Below are positions 17,533 through 26,093 of a stretch of DNA of 64,000 nt, piece by piece. Under the pieces are notes generated by a model. The model was not told where the DNA came from. It saw only the letters and a list, made by a program, of their open reading frames with translations, and searched no databases. Source of the DNA: Flavobacterium cerinum (GTDB taxonomy: Bacteria; Bacteroidota; Bacteroidia; Flavobacteriales; Flavobacteriaceae); assembly GCF_004028155.1 (NCBI RefSeq), contig NZ_SBII01000007.1, positions 124,001 through 188,000 on the forward strand, written 5' to 3'. How positions within the stretch are numbered: the first letter of the stretch is position 1; each line of letters begins with the position of its first letter. A program made the position numbers and the translations under genes.

Positions 17533-18207
17533 ATGAAAAAATCAATTTTAATAGCAGCATTGTTTTTATTTCAAATGATTTCTGCACAGGATATTACTAA
17601 AACTCTTAGCGATTTTAGTACATTAAGGGTTTTTGATAAAATAGATGTATTACTTATAAAAGGATCTGAAAATAAGATCGTAATAAAAGGATCAAGAGCT
17701 CAGGATGTAGAGTTAGTAAGCAAGAATGAAGAGCTGAAAGTAAGAATGAAGTTTACTAAATTACTTAAAGGAGATGATGTTAGCGTAACTATTTATTATA
17801 AAAATATAGATAGGATAGATGTTAGCGAAGGTGCTCGTGTAGCATCTCAGGATACTTTTAAAGCCATTGCTTTTGATCTTAGTGCTAAAGAAGGAGGAGA
17901 GGTGAAAATAGCTCTGGATACAGAAAAACTCACCTGTAATGCAAGCTCAGGAGGTAAATTAAATATTACCGGAAAAGCTACTAATAATGATGTAGTTATT
18001 AAATCCGGAGGTATACTTAATGCCAGGGAACTTGCAACAAAACAAACTACTGTAACAGTTAATGCCGGTGGAGAAGCTAATATAACAGCTACAGATCTGG
18101 TTGATGCTAAAACAAGAGCTGGCGGTAATATCACCATTTATGGAAAACCGGCGCTGTTAAATCAAAAAACGGTAGCAGGAGGAAATATACAGGTTAAATC
18201 GAAATAG
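17533..18207 (+). CDS. Head-GIN domain (DUF2807) secreted protein, paralogue 1
   Basis: About 224 residues from the ATG at 17533 (MKKSILIAALFLFQMISAQ), a clean signal peptide. The mature part is a DUF2807 beta-helix: repeated short strands separated by turns, where most turns carry a Gly-Gly pair (KEGGEV, SSGGKL, KSGGIL, NAGGEA, RAGGNI, VAGGNI). It is exported to the periplasm or cell surface and has no known enzymatic residues. In Bacteroidota such genes often accompany envelope-stress or ECF regulons, which suits the promoter found here. It is followed by its own terminator and then a paralogue. Confidence 0.85.
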   Translation: MKKSILIAALFLFQMISAQDITKTLSDFSTLRVFDKIDVLLIKGSENKIVIKGSRAQDVELVSKNEELKVRMKFTKLLKGDDVSVTIYYKNIDRIDVSEGARVASQDTFKAIAFDLSAKEGGEVKIALDTEKLTCNASSGGKLNITGKATNNDVVIKSGGILNARELATKQTTVTVNAGGEANITATDLVDAKTRAGGNITIYGKPALLNQKTVAGGNIQVKSK

Positions 18208-18229
18208 ATTTATTCCAGTTTAAAATTAT

Positions 18230-18279
18230 AATCCCGGACGATTGGTTGAATTAAGCTAATTGTCCGGGATTTTTTTTTA
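18230..18279 (+). terminator. Terminator of the first head-GIN gene
   Basis: Stem AATCCCGGAC / GTCCGGGATT, prolonged by further pairing across a mismatch, then T-rich sequence of nine T residues. Confidence 0.88.
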
Positions 18280-18284
18280 TAAAG

Positions 18285-18314
18285 TGTAACAATTTTTTTA
18301 AAAGGATGTCTTTA
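18285..18314 (+). promoter_or_regulatory. ECF-sigma-like promoter (TGTAAC-N17-GTCTTTA) of the second head-GIN gene
   Basis: TGTAAC at 18285-18290 and GTCTTTA at 18308-18314, starting 6 bases after the preceding terminator. The shared 13 element bases in two otherwise different intergenic sequences argue for a real, shared regulator. Confidence 0.6.
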
Positions 18315-18347
18315 GTAGTATCATCAATCAATTTAAAAATATATTTT

Positions 18348-18998
18348 ATGAAAACATTTTTAGCAATTACGGCTCTTGTTTCCTTTCAACTGGCTGCAGG
18401 ACAAAAAACTATAGAACTTAAAGATTTTAATAGTTTAAGTGTAGGATCGGATACAAAAATTACAATGGTAAAATCGTCACAAAATAAACTCGTTATAAAC
18501 AGTAGTGATGATGATGATCTTAGTATTGTAAACGAAGGAGGTTTCCTTAAATTGAATGGAGGAGAAGATCTTGAAATTACATTGTACTATAAAGATGGTT
18601 TAGAGAGTATATCTGCCGATGCTGATGCGGAAGTATGGGGAAAAGATGAAATAAAAGCTAAAGAGCTTAGCATTACTGCTTCTGCCGATGCAAAAATTGA
18701 GCTTGTGCTTAATGTAAAAAAACTAAATACTACAATTTCCTCCGATGCTATGGTAACATTAACCGGAAAAGCTGAAAATCATAATGCAGTAGTATCTTCT
18801 GATGCTGATTTTAAAGGAGAAGATTTACTAACTGAAAACACAAATATTTTATTGTCTTCAGATGGTACAGCAGCTATTTCAGTAAAAGGAATTGTTGATG
18901 CTAATGTTTCTAATGATGCATTGTTAAAAGTATATGGTAATCCAAAAAAAGTAAATGAAATAACAAGTACTGACGGACATATTAAAATAGTTAGATAG
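18348..18998 (+). CDS. Head-GIN domain (DUF2807) secreted protein, paralogue 2
   Basis: About 216 residues from the ATG at 18348 (MKTFLAITALVSFQLAAGQ), giving a normal signal peptide; an earlier in-frame start lies in the promoter. It aligns with the preceding protein (DFNSLSV versus DFSTLRV at the start; VYGNPKK versus IYGKPAL near the end), so the two arose by duplication. The repeating turns here carry Ser/Ala-Asp-Ala instead of Gly-Gly: SADADAEV, SADAKI, SSDAMV, SSDADF, SNDALL. The product is exported and of unknown function. Confidence 0.85.
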   Translation: MKTFLAITALVSFQLAAGQKTIELKDFNSLSVGSDTKITMVKSSQNKLVINSSDDDDLSIVNEGGFLKLNGGEDLEITLYYKDGLESISADADAEVWGKDEIKAKELSITASADAKIELVLNVKKLNTTISSDAMVTLTGKAENHNAVVSSDADFKGEDLLTENTNILLSSDGTAAISVKGIVDANVSNDALLKVYGNPKKVNEITSTDGHIKIVR

Positions 18999-19028
18999 TA
19001 TTTTTTACTTAACTCAAATGTTGAATTT

Positions 19029-19071
19029 ATACCCTGTTTTACCATATTGGTAGATACAGGGTATTTTTTTT
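19029..19071 (+). terminator. Terminator of the second head-GIN gene
   Basis: A 9-bp stem (ATACCCTGT / ACAGGGTAT) with an 18-base loop, followed by eight T residues. Confidence 0.8.
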
Positions 19072-19146
19072 GCGAAAAAGGTTTACTACATGGATAATTT
19101 TTATTTAAAAATTTAAAATAGTAACTTGCAGTCTTAAATAAATAGA

Positions 19147-19833
19147 ATGATCCAGGATATTCTAAGTGCTATTCCCCTTGGTTTTTTATTGAGCGTAATG
19201 CCAGGAGCAGTCTTTTTTGTATTGCTAGAAACAAGTGTTGTTAAAGGTTTTAGAGCTTCTTTAGCTTTTGATGCAGGTGCAATACTATCAGATATTGTAT
19301 TTATACTTATAGCTTATTTTAGCAGCTACAGGCTTCTTGAAAGTATTAAAGACGAACCTTCTCTTTTTATTTTTGGTGGCCTTATTATGGTTACTTACGG
19401 TATTATTTCTCTTATAAAAGTAAATAAATCGTCTAAAGATGTTGTAATAGACAAAGCAGCAAAAGACATTTTAAAGAAAAATTACTTTAGCCTTTTTGCT
19501 AAAGGTTTCCTGCTTAATTTTATAAATATTGGTGTATTGGGTTTTTGGTTGGCTATAATAATAACATGGGGACCAAGACTTGATTTAGATCCATCAAGAA
19601 TGTTTATATTCTTTACAGCAGTTATACTTACTTATTTAGCTCTTGATATTTGTAAAATACTATTAGCAAAACAATTAAGAAGTAAACTAACAGTAAAAAA
19701 TATTATTAAAATAAAGAAATCGATAAGCATTATCCTTATGATTTTTGGAGTTGCTTTACTAACACAGGGATGGTTTCCTGCAGAGAAAGGAATGGTAAAT
19801 TCAGCAATAGAAAAACTGGAAAATAAAAAGTAA
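19147..19833 (+). CDS. LysE-family amino acid/metabolite exporter
   Basis: A 228-residue membrane protein with about six hydrophobic segments. The N-terminal LSAIPLGFLLSVMPGAVFFV matches the LysE family's conserved proline-glycine-rich first helix, and the LNFINIGVLGFWLAII segment begins the second half. LysE/RhtB proteins export amino acids by proton exchange. The substrate is unpredictable. It stands alone between two terminators. Confidence 0.9.
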   Translation: MIQDILSAIPLGFLLSVMPGAVFFVLLETSVVKGFRASLAFDAGAILSDIVFILIAYFSSYRLLESIKDEPSLFIFGGLIMVTYGIISLIKVNKSSKDVVIDKAAKDILKKNYFSLFAKGFLLNFINIGVLGFWLAIIITWGPRLDLDPSRMFIFFTAVILTYLALDICKILLAKQLRSKLTVKNIIKIKKSISIILMIFGVALLTQGWFPAEKGMVNSAIEKLENKK

Positions 19834-19854
19834 CAGATACAAAATAGAATAAAT

Positions 19855-19883
19855 AAAAAAGCTCCTGAAAAGGAGCTTTTTTT
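19855..19883 (+). terminator. Terminator after the LysE gene
   Basis: Stem AGCTCCT / AGGAGCT with a GAAA tetraloop, A-rich before and seven T residues after, ending 2 bases from the tRNA-Cys 3' end on the opposite strand. Confidence 0.88.
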
Positions 19884-19884
19884 G

Positions 19885-19958
19885 TGGAGGCATCTAGCGG
19901 ATTCGAACCGCTGTACGAGGTTTTGCAGACCTCTGCCTAGCCGCTCGGCCAAGATGCC
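19885..19958 (-). tRNA. tRNA-Cys (GCA)
   Basis: Minus strand, 74 bases including an encoded CCA. The acceptor stem GGCATCT pairs with AGATGCC. The anticodon stem GAGGT/ACCTC encloses CTGCAAA with anticodon GCA (at 19924-19926). The T arm contains GTTCGAATC. All arms of the cloverleaf are present. Confidence 0.96.
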
Positions 19959-20046
19959 ATCTTTGTGATGTGGTGGCAAATTTACATATATTTTACACTA
20001 ACGCAAGCATTACGTACTAAATTTTTCACCTTTTTTTGCAATACTT

Positions 20047-20406
20047 TTAATTACGTGATTCTTCTATTTGTATAGTAACCAATTCTACGTCACCTCCAAT
20101 AGGCGGATTTAGTTTTGATACCCAAAGAGATACATGTAATATTGGTGGTATTTCATCAAAAACACGATTCATAATTCGTTTTGCAACATGCTCTAATAGT
20201 TTAGAACGTATTGCCATTTCTTCGGTTACAATTTTATTCAAATGAACATAATCTACAGTATCTTCAAGCTCATCGGTGCTCATTGATTTTTTAAGATCGG
20301 CTTTTATTTCCAGGTCAACAGAGTAATCTGAACCTATTTTACCTTCCTCTACAAGGCATCCGTGGTAAGAGAAAGTACGTATGTTTTTTAGTTTGATGGT
20401 ATCCAT
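20047..20406 (-). CDS. folB: Dihydroneopterin aldolase
   Basis: A 119-residue FolB. Known family residues are visible: an N-terminal strand with TFSYHGCLVEE (conserved Tyr-His-Gly then a glutamate), SVDLEIKADL, DTVDYVHL (tyrosine of the active site) and KLLEHVAKRI (the HVAxRI signature). It cleaves dihydroneopterin to hydroxymethyl-dihydropterin and glycolaldehyde in folate synthesis. The gene is monocistronic, downstream of tRNA-Cys on the same strand and divergent from glnS. Confidence 0.95.
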   Translation of the reverse strand: MDTIKLKNIRTFSYHGCLVEEGKIGSDYSVDLEIKADLKKSMSTDELEDTVDYVHLNKIVTEEMAIRSKLLEHVAKRIMNRVFDEIPPILHVSLWVSKLNPPIGGDVELVTIQIEESRN

Positions 20407-20505
20407 AATACAAAATGCTGTTTAAGGCTGTAAAAGTAAGGATTTATTGGAGTCAAAGCATTCAATTAATGGGCTGTGAGTCAAAAATTTTCCAACTTTT
20501 TTGAA

Positions 20506-20513
20506 TACCTTTG
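20506..20513 (+). promoter_or_regulatory. -7 box (TACCTTTG) of glnS
   Basis: An exact TAnnTTTG match 20 bases before the ATG at 20534. It lies inside the longer open frame starting at 20501 and so supports the downstream start. Confidence 0.65.
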
Positions 20514-20533
20514 CAACCTTATTTATTAAAGAT

Positions 20534-22219
20534 ATGTCGACTGAAGAAAGATCACTTAATTTTATTGAGCAGATTATTGAAGAGGATTTAGGCAACGGAA
20601 TGTCACAAGACAAGCTTCGTTTTCGTTTTCCTCCAGAACCTAATGGCTATCTGCACATTGGTCATGCCAGTTCTATATGCCTTAATTTTGGTTTAGGACT
20701 AAGGTATAATGCACCTGTAAACCTTCGTTTTGACGATACAAATCCAGCTAAAGAAGAGCAGGAATTTGTTGATGCTATTAAAAAAGACGTAGAATGGTTA
20801 GGTTATGAATGGGCAGAAGAGCGTTATGCCTCAGATTATTTCCAGGAATTATACGACTGGACTGTAGAGTTTATTAAAAGCGGAAAGGCTTATGTTGACA
20901 GCCAATCCAGTGAAGATATAGCCAAACAAAAAGGGACACCATCACAACCGGGTACTGATAGTCCTTTTAGAAGCCGTTCTGTAGAAGAGAATCTGGATCT
21001 TTTTGAAAGAATGAAAAACGGTGAATTCCCAGAAGGAAGTCATGTTTTAAGAGCTAAAATTGATATGGCATCGTCTAATATGCTTATGCGTGATCCAATC
21101 ATGTACAGGATATTACACAAACACCACCACCGTACCGGTAACAATTGGTTTATTTATCCAATGTATGACTGGGCTCATGGCGAAAGCGATTATATAGAGC
21201 AGGTATCACACTCGTTCTGTACATTAGAATTTGCTATGCACAGAGAGCTGTACGACTGGTTTTTAGATCAGGTTTATGATGAAGGAAAAACACGTCCTAA
21301 ACAACGTGAGTTTGCCCGTAGAAACCTTAGCCACACGGTAGTAAGTAAAAGAAAATTATTACAGCTTGTTCAGGAAGGCCATGTAACAGGTTGGAATGAT
21401 CCAAGAATGTCTACTATATCCGGACTTAGAAGAAGAGGTTATACTGCTGCTTCTATTCGTAATTTTGCCGATACTATTGGTATTGCTAAACGTCAAAACC
21501 TTATTGATGTTTCATTATTAGAGTTTTGTGTAAGAGAAGATCTTAACAAAACGGCACCAAGGGTAATGGCTGTTTTAGATCCTGTTAAGCTTGTAATTAC
21601 TAACTATCCTGAAGGAAAAGAAGAGTGGTTAGATGCAGAAAATAATCCTGAAGATGAAAGCGCAGGCTTTAGACAAATTCCTTTTTCAAGAGAATTGTTT
21701 ATTGAGCAGGAAGACTTTATGGAAAATGCTAATAACAAATATTTCCGTTTAACACTTGGTAAAGAAGTACGACTTAAAAATGCTTATATTATTAAAGGTG
21801 AAAGTGTTATAAAAGATACAGATGGTAATATCATCGAAATTCACTGTACTTATGATGAAGATACACGAAGCGGAAGTGGAAGTGAAGCAAGTCATAGAAA
21901 AGTTAAAGGTACACTTCACTGGGTATCTATACCACATGCTGTAAAAGCAGAGGTTAGAATTTATGACAGATTGTTTACACATGAAAATCCGGACGGTGAT
22001 AAAGATGTTGACTTTAAAGAATACATCAATCCAAAATCACTTGAGGTAATAACAGGTTATCTTGAACCGGGACTAAAAAGCGCCGAAGCAGGAGAGCGTT
22101 ACCAATTTCAACGTTTAGGATATTTTTGTGTTGACACCGACAGTAACGCAGAAAAATTGGTTTTCAACAAAACGGTAGGTCTAAGAGACACTTGGGCTAA
22201 AGTGGAAAGTAAAGACTAA
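20534..22219 (+). CDS. glnS: Glutaminyl-tRNA synthetase
   Basis: About 561 residues, class I aminoacyl-tRNA synthetase. The HIGH motif appears as GYLHIGHASS and the KMSKS motif as VVSKRKL. The catalytic core has FRFPPEPNGY and RFDDTNP, as in GlnRS rather than bacterial GluRS, and the C-terminal beta-barrel anticodon domain is present. Start chosen at 20534 (MSTEERSLNFIEQII) because the -7 box lies just upstream. The presence of glnS means Gln-tRNA is charged directly; gltX lies 2 kb away in the opposite orientation. Confidence 0.97.
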   Translation: MSTEERSLNFIEQIIEEDLGNGMSQDKLRFRFPPEPNGYLHIGHASSICLNFGLGLRYNAPVNLRFDDTNPAKEEQEFVDAIKKDVEWLGYEWAEERYASDYFQELYDWTVEFIKSGKAYVDSQSSEDIAKQKGTPSQPGTDSPFRSRSVEENLDLFERMKNGEFPEGSHVLRAKIDMASSNMLMRDPIMYRILHKHHHRTGNNWFIYPMYDWAHGESDYIEQVSHSFCTLEFAMHRELYDWFLDQVYDEGKTRPKQREFARRNLSHTVVSKRKLLQLVQEGHVTGWNDPRMSTISGLRRRGYTAASIRNFADTIGIAKRQNLIDVSLLEFCVREDLNKTAPRVMAVLDPVKLVITNYPEGKEEWLDAENNPEDESAGFRQIPFSRELFIEQEDFMENANNKYFRLTLGKEVRLKNAYIIKGESVIKDTDGNIIEIHCTYDEDTRSGSGSEASHRKVKGTLHWVSIPHAVKAEVRIYDRLFTHENPDGDKDVDFKEYINPKSLEVITGYLEPGLKSAEAGERYQFQRLGYFCVDTDSNAEKLVFNKTVGLRDTWAKVESKD

Positions 22220-22239
22220 TACTATAAATTATATTTATA

Positions 22240-22268
22240 AGGCTCCTTAATTTTAAGGAGCTTTTTTT
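22240..22268 (+). terminator. Terminator of glnS
   Basis: Stem GCTCCTT / AAGGAGC around a 6-base AT loop followed by seven T residues, about 20 bases after the stop. Confidence 0.88.
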
Positions 22269-22513
22269 ATTATTTAAAAATATGATTGAATTTTAAATTA
22301 ATATAGATGTATACTATCGAAAGTGACCTCACAGGATTAATTTTAAAACATTATTTTTTGTAGGAAATAATTTGAGTCATATCAAAAATAAAAGTGCCTT
22401 AAATCGCCTTATTTTCTTTTTTTACATACTTTAGCGTTATATTAACTACATATTAACGTCCTACAAATAGTAATAGGGTTATCTTTATAATTATTAATTA
22501 AAAAAACGATATT

Positions 22514-22843
22514 ATGGCTGGTAAATCAGGAACAGTAGCAGCGGTGCTTGCAGGTGCCGCAATAGGAGCAGCATTAGGAATTTTATTTGCACCGGACGAA
22601 GGTTCAAAAACAAGAAAAAAAATTAAAGACGGTGTTGATGCAAAAAAAGATGAGCTAAAAGATAAACTTAGCGAACTTACCGAAACTGTAAAGAGCAGAT
22701 TTGGAATTGCTAAACATGATCTTGAAAGTTCAATAGATCATTTAGTATCTAATGTTGAAGGTAAAGCAGATGATGTTATATCTATGCTTGAGAAAAAACT
22801 GGAAGAGCTAAAAAAGAATGCAGCTAGTGCTAAAGCAAAATAA
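22514..22843 (+). CDS. YtxH domain-containing protein
   Basis: A 109-residue protein. The N-terminal Gly/Ala-rich hydrophobic helix AAVLAGAAIGAALGILFAP (about 9-27) followed by DEGSKTRKKIKDG is the YtxH signature. The rest is a Lys/Glu-rich amphipathic helix. YtxH proteins are small envelope-associated proteins of unclear function, often stress-linked. It begins a three-gene run with short spacers (13 and 10 bases) ending in a terminator. The 294-base stretch before it holds only the glnS terminator and no clear promoter box. Confidence 0.9.
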   Translation: MAGKSGTVAAVLAGAAIGAALGILFAPDEGSKTRKKIKDGVDAKKDELKDKLSELTETVKSRFGIAKHDLESSIDHLVSNVEGKADDVISMLEKKLEELKKNAASAKAK

Positions 22844-22856
22844 TTAAAACTCAATT

Positions 22857-23210
22857 ATGGCATTTGAAGAAATTAAAGAAAACGCAGAAGATTTAAAACA
22901 AGAAGTCAAAAATCTTATAGATGCCAATTTAAGGTACTATAAACTTTGGGGCTTTAAAATTGTTATGAAGTCGACCACCATGATGCTGAAGTTATTTCTT
23001 CTGGCAGTCATGCTAACAATCGTTACTGTATTTTTTTCAATTGCACTTGCTTTGGGAATTGGCTATTGGCTGGATAATTTTGCTTATGGATTTCTAATTG
23101 TAGGTCTTATTTATCTTATTCTGGCTATCTTGGTGTATTATGTACAGGATAAAATAGTAGAAGGCCCGATGCTTTCAAGATTCTCAAAAATATTTTTAAA
23201 GAAATATTAA
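22857..23210 (+). CDS. Phage-holin-family / Holin-X-like membrane protein
   Basis: A 117-residue protein with a charged helical N-terminus (1-38) and two long membrane helices (about 42-68 and 74-98) joined by a short turn (GYWLDNFAYG). This matches the family annotated as phage holin or Actinobacterial Holin-X/DUF1469, which are chromosomal envelope proteins and not lysis factors. No phage genes are nearby. It is the middle gene of the YtxH trio. Confidence 0.75.
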   Translation: MAFEEIKENAEDLKQEVKNLIDANLRYYKLWGFKIVMKSTTMMLKLFLLAVMLTIVTVFFSIALALGIGYWLDNFAYGFLIVGLIYLILAILVYYVQDKIVEGPMLSRFSKIFLKKY

Positions 23211-23220
23211 TTAGTATATT

Positions 23221-23457
23221 ATGGAAAGCAAAGTGTATTATACCTACGAAGAAATAAACAGGGACCTTCAAATACTTAAAGTAGAAAAGGATTTGGCTCA
23301 TGCTAAATTTGCAAAAAGCTTGGATGAGACTAAAGAGAGCCTGCAGCCTATGAATATGATAGGGGAGACCCCTAAAAAAATTCTGGGTTTTATTGGTGCC
23401 CTTTCGGGACCTTTAAAGAGTGCAGCGTTTGCCTGGATTCTCAAAAAGATATTTTAA
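23221..23457 (+). CDS. Small conserved protein of the YtxH cassette (DUF6327-like)
   Basis: A 78-residue protein: a charged N-terminal helix (TYEEINRDLQILKVEKDLAH) and a mildly hydrophobic C-terminus (PKKILGFIGALSGPLKSAAF). The opening pattern is like DUF6327, which is usually found next to YtxH and holin-like genes in Flavobacteriia; assignment is from recollection of that context. It is the last gene of the trio, before a strong terminator. Probably membrane-associated; function unknown. Confidence 0.7.
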   Translation: MESKVYYTYEEINRDLQILKVEKDLAHAKFAKSLDETKESLQPMNMIGETPKKILGFIGALSGPLKSAAFAWILKKIF

Positions 23458-23460
23458 ATA

Positions 23461-23493
23461 AAAAAGGCTGCTAAATTTTAGCAGCCTTTTTTT
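23461..23493. terminator. Bidirectional terminator between the YtxH cassette and the SPFH gene
   Basis: Stem AAGGCTGCTAA / TTAGCAGCCTT with a tight AT loop, A-rich on one side and T-rich on the other, between convergent stops. Confidence 0.9.
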
Positions 23494-24484
23494 ATTCTAT
23501 TATTTCTCCCGGTAGTTCTTCATGACTTGGATTATCATGTTTCGGTTTTTTGTGTTTTTGATTCTCACGGTTCTGATTACCTCTTTTAATAGATTCTCCA
23601 ATTTGGTTAGAAGCAGTGAACGATGCAACCATATTGTTTAGCATATCGCTGCCTGCCTGTGGTGAATTTGGTAAAAGGATAAGGTTAGAATTTGTATCTG
23701 CACCAATTGCCTGTAAAGTATCATAGTGCTGAGTAACAACAATTAATGCTGATGCTTCCTGAGAATTAATACCAACTTTGTTTAGTATATCTACACTTTC
23801 TACTAGACCACGTGCAATTTCACGTCTTTGATCTGCAATACCCTGTCCTTGTAATCTTTTGCTTTCTGCCTCAGCTTTTGCTTTTGCTACAATCCTGATA
23901 CGTAATGCTTCCGCCTCATATTCTGCTGCTGATTTTTCTCTGTCTGCAGCATTAATACGGTTCATCGCATTTTTAACCTGGATATCCGGGTCAATATCAG
24001 TGATAAGCGTATTGATAATGTCATAACCATAAGTTGTCATTGCTTCGTTTAATTCCCGTTTCACAGCAATAGCAATATCATCTTTACGTTCAAAAACATC
24101 ATCCAGTTTTAGTTTTGGTACTTCGGCACGAACAACATCAAATACATATGATGTTATCTGATCGTGTGGATATTCCAATTTGTAAAAAGCTTCAAATACT
24201 TTATCCTGAATTACTTTAAACTGAACCGAAACCTTCATTTTCACGAATACATTCTCTTTAGTTTTTGTTTCAATAATAACATCAAGCTGTTGGATCTTAA
24301 GGTTTATTCTTCCTGCGATCTTATCAATTATTGGAATTTTTAAGTGAAGGCCAGCCTGGCGGATGCTAAGGAATTTTCCAAAACGTTCCACGATAACGGC
24401 GGTTTGCTGTTTAACGGTAAAGAAAGAAGAGAGTAGGAGCAGCAGTGCAAAAAAGAGCACAACATACAAGAAAACATTTCCCAT
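23492..24484 (-). CDS. SPFH/Band 7 membrane protein (stomatin/QmcA-like)
   Basis: A 330-residue protein with one N-terminal membrane helix (about 3-20), then a Band 7 domain starting TVKQQTAVIVERFGKF and including LDVIIETKTKENVFVKM and LNEAMTTYGYDIINTLITDIDP, then a long Ala/Glu-rich coiled coil (ADREKSAAEYEAEALRIR). The tail is charged and Pro/His/Lys rich (HKKPKHDNPSHEELPGE). Stomatin-like proteins form membrane scaffolds that often bind FtsH or other proteases. Monocistronic, between two terminators. Confidence 0.92.
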   Translation of the reverse strand: MGNVFLYVVLFFALLLLLSSFFTVKQQTAVIVERFGKFLSIRQAGLHLKIPIIDKIAGRINLKIQQLDVIIETKTKENVFVKMKVSVQFKVIQDKVFEAFYKLEYPHDQITSYVFDVVRAEVPKLKLDDVFERKDDIAIAVKRELNEAMTTYGYDIINTLITDIDPDIQVKNAMNRINAADREKSAAEYEAEALRIRIVAKAKAEAESKRLQGQGIADQRREIARGLVESVDILNKVGINSQEASALIVVTQHYDTLQAIGADTNSNLILLPNSPQAGSDMLNNMVASFTASNQIGESIKRGNQNRENQKHKKPKHDNPSHEELPGEIIE

Positions 24485-24530
24485 AATAATAGTTTTTAGT
24501 GATTTGTCAAGTTACGATTATTCTTAAAAT

Positions 24531-24558
24531 AAAAAAACCTTCTGTAAAAGAAGGTTTA
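24531..24558 (-). terminator. Terminator of gltX
   Basis: On the minus strand, stem AAACCTTCT / AGAAGGTTT followed by T-rich sequence, 6 bases after the gltX stop. Confidence 0.85.
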
Positions 24559-24563
24559 GTTAA

Positions 24564-26072
24564 CTATAATGAAGCTTTTGCTTTTTGTATTCTGCTTATG
24601 GTTTCTTCTTTACCAATAAGCGCAATGATATCAAATATATGAGGGCCTTTTAATGAGCCTACAAGGCTTAAACGCAGTGGCTGCATAACTTTACCCATCC
24701 CTATGCCATTTTCTTCCATCCAGGCTTTTACAACCGTTTCTACATTGTGAGAAGAGAAATCCAGCGTGTTTTCAAGGACAGTTATTAAATTATCCATCAA
24801 TTCACTGGTTTCAGGTTTCCAGTTCTTAGCTGCTTTTTCATCATATGATGTTGGAGCTGTAAAGAAAAAGTCTGAAAGGTCCCATAACTCACTTGCAAAA
24901 GTAGCACGCTCTTTTACCAGCTTCACAACCTCTGTTAAGAACTCATGCGATTTATTATAACCCTTCTCCATTACTACATGAGACAGTTCTTTTGCTAATA
25001 CTTCATTATCCTGTTTTCCAAAATACTGGTGGTTGAACCATTTGTTTTTCTCAGGATCAAACTTAGCACCTGCTTTGTGAACTCTTTCAAGATCGAATAA
25101 CTGAACCAGTTCGTCCAGTGTAAACAATTCCTGATCTGTACCGGGATTCCATCCTAATAAAGCAAGGAAGTTAATAACAGCTTCCGGCAGGTAGCCTTTT
25201 TCTCTATAACCGGATGAAATAGTTCCATCTGGGTTTTTCCATTCTAATGGGAATACCGGGAAGCCCAGTTTATCGCCATCTCTTTTAGAAAGCTTACCGT
25301 TACCTATAGGTTTTAGTATCAATGGAAGGTGAGCAAACTCTGGTGCATCCCATCCAAAAGCTCTGTATAATAAAGCGTGTAAAGGCATAGAAGGTAACCA
25401 CTCTTCACCACGTATAACATGGCTCGTTTCCATTAAATGGTCATCAACTATATTAGCCAGGTGATAGGTTGGCATACCATCGCTCTTGAACAATACTTTG
25501 TCATCAAGTAAATTGGTTTCAAACTTCACTTCACCACGAATGATATCTTTTAAATGTAATGTTTCGTTTACCGGTGTTTTAAAACGGATAACATACTCTT
25601 GGCCATCAGCTATTCTTTTAGCAGCTTCTTCGGCAGAAATTACCAAAGAAGTATCCAGTTTTTCACGGTTGGTATGATTGTAAATAAACGTTTTTCCCTG
25701 TGCTTCTTCTTCTTTACGAAGTTCGTCAAGTGCTTCGGCAGTATCAAATGCATAATATGCCCATCCTGTTTCAATAAGAGTAAGCGCATATTCTTTGTAC
25801 ATGCTTTTTCTTTCACTTTGGCGGTATGGGCCAAATTTTCCTTCTTTACCAATACCTTCGTCAAAAGGGATACCACACCAATTAAGCGCTTCAATAATAT
25901 ATTCTTCTGCACCTTCAACATATCTGTTTTGGTCGGTATCTTCAATCCTTAGATAAAATACACCGCCATGTTTTTTGGCAAACAGATAATTAAAGAGGGC
26001 TGTCCTTACACCACCTATGTGTAAAGGCCCTGTAGGGCTTGGTGCAAAACGCACACGAACTTGCTTAGACAT
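24564..26072 (-). CDS. gltX: Glutamyl-tRNA synthetase
   Basis: A 502-residue class I synthetase. The HIGH motif is GPLHIGGVRTALFNYLFAKK and the KMSKS motif KLSKRDG; FLRIEDTDQNRY is the typical substrate-binding strand. The C-terminal all-helical anticodon domain distinguishes it from GlnRS. The gene is monocistronic with a TATCTTTG box 21 bases before the ATG and a terminator right after the stop. Confidence 0.97.
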   Translation of the reverse strand: MSKQVRVRFAPSPTGPLHIGGVRTALFNYLFAKKHGGVFYLRIEDTDQNRYVEGAEEYIIEALNWCGIPFDEGIGKEGKFGPYRQSERKSMYKEYALTLIETGWAYYAFDTAEALDELRKEEEAQGKTFIYNHTNREKLDTSLVISAEEAAKRIADGQEYVIRFKTPVNETLHLKDIIRGEVKFETNLLDDKVLFKSDGMPTYHLANIVDDHLMETSHVIRGEEWLPSMPLHALLYRAFGWDAPEFAHLPLILKPIGNGKLSKRDGDKLGFPVFPLEWKNPDGTISSGYREKGYLPEAVINFLALLGWNPGTDQELFTLDELVQLFDLERVHKAGAKFDPEKNKWFNHQYFGKQDNEVLAKELSHVVMEKGYNKSHEFLTEVVKLVKERATFASELWDLSDFFFTAPTSYDEKAAKNWKPETSELMDNLITVLENTLDFSSHNVETVVKAWMEENGIGMGKVMQPLRLSLVGSLKGPHIFDIIALIGKEETISRIQKAKASL

Positions 26073-26093
26073 CGTTACTTAAATTTTAAGCTG

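Noticed and set aside
22857..23210. Holin-like gene as a prophage remnant
   Set aside because: No integrase, endolysin or structural phage gene is nearby, and the family is common in chromosomes as part of this cassette.
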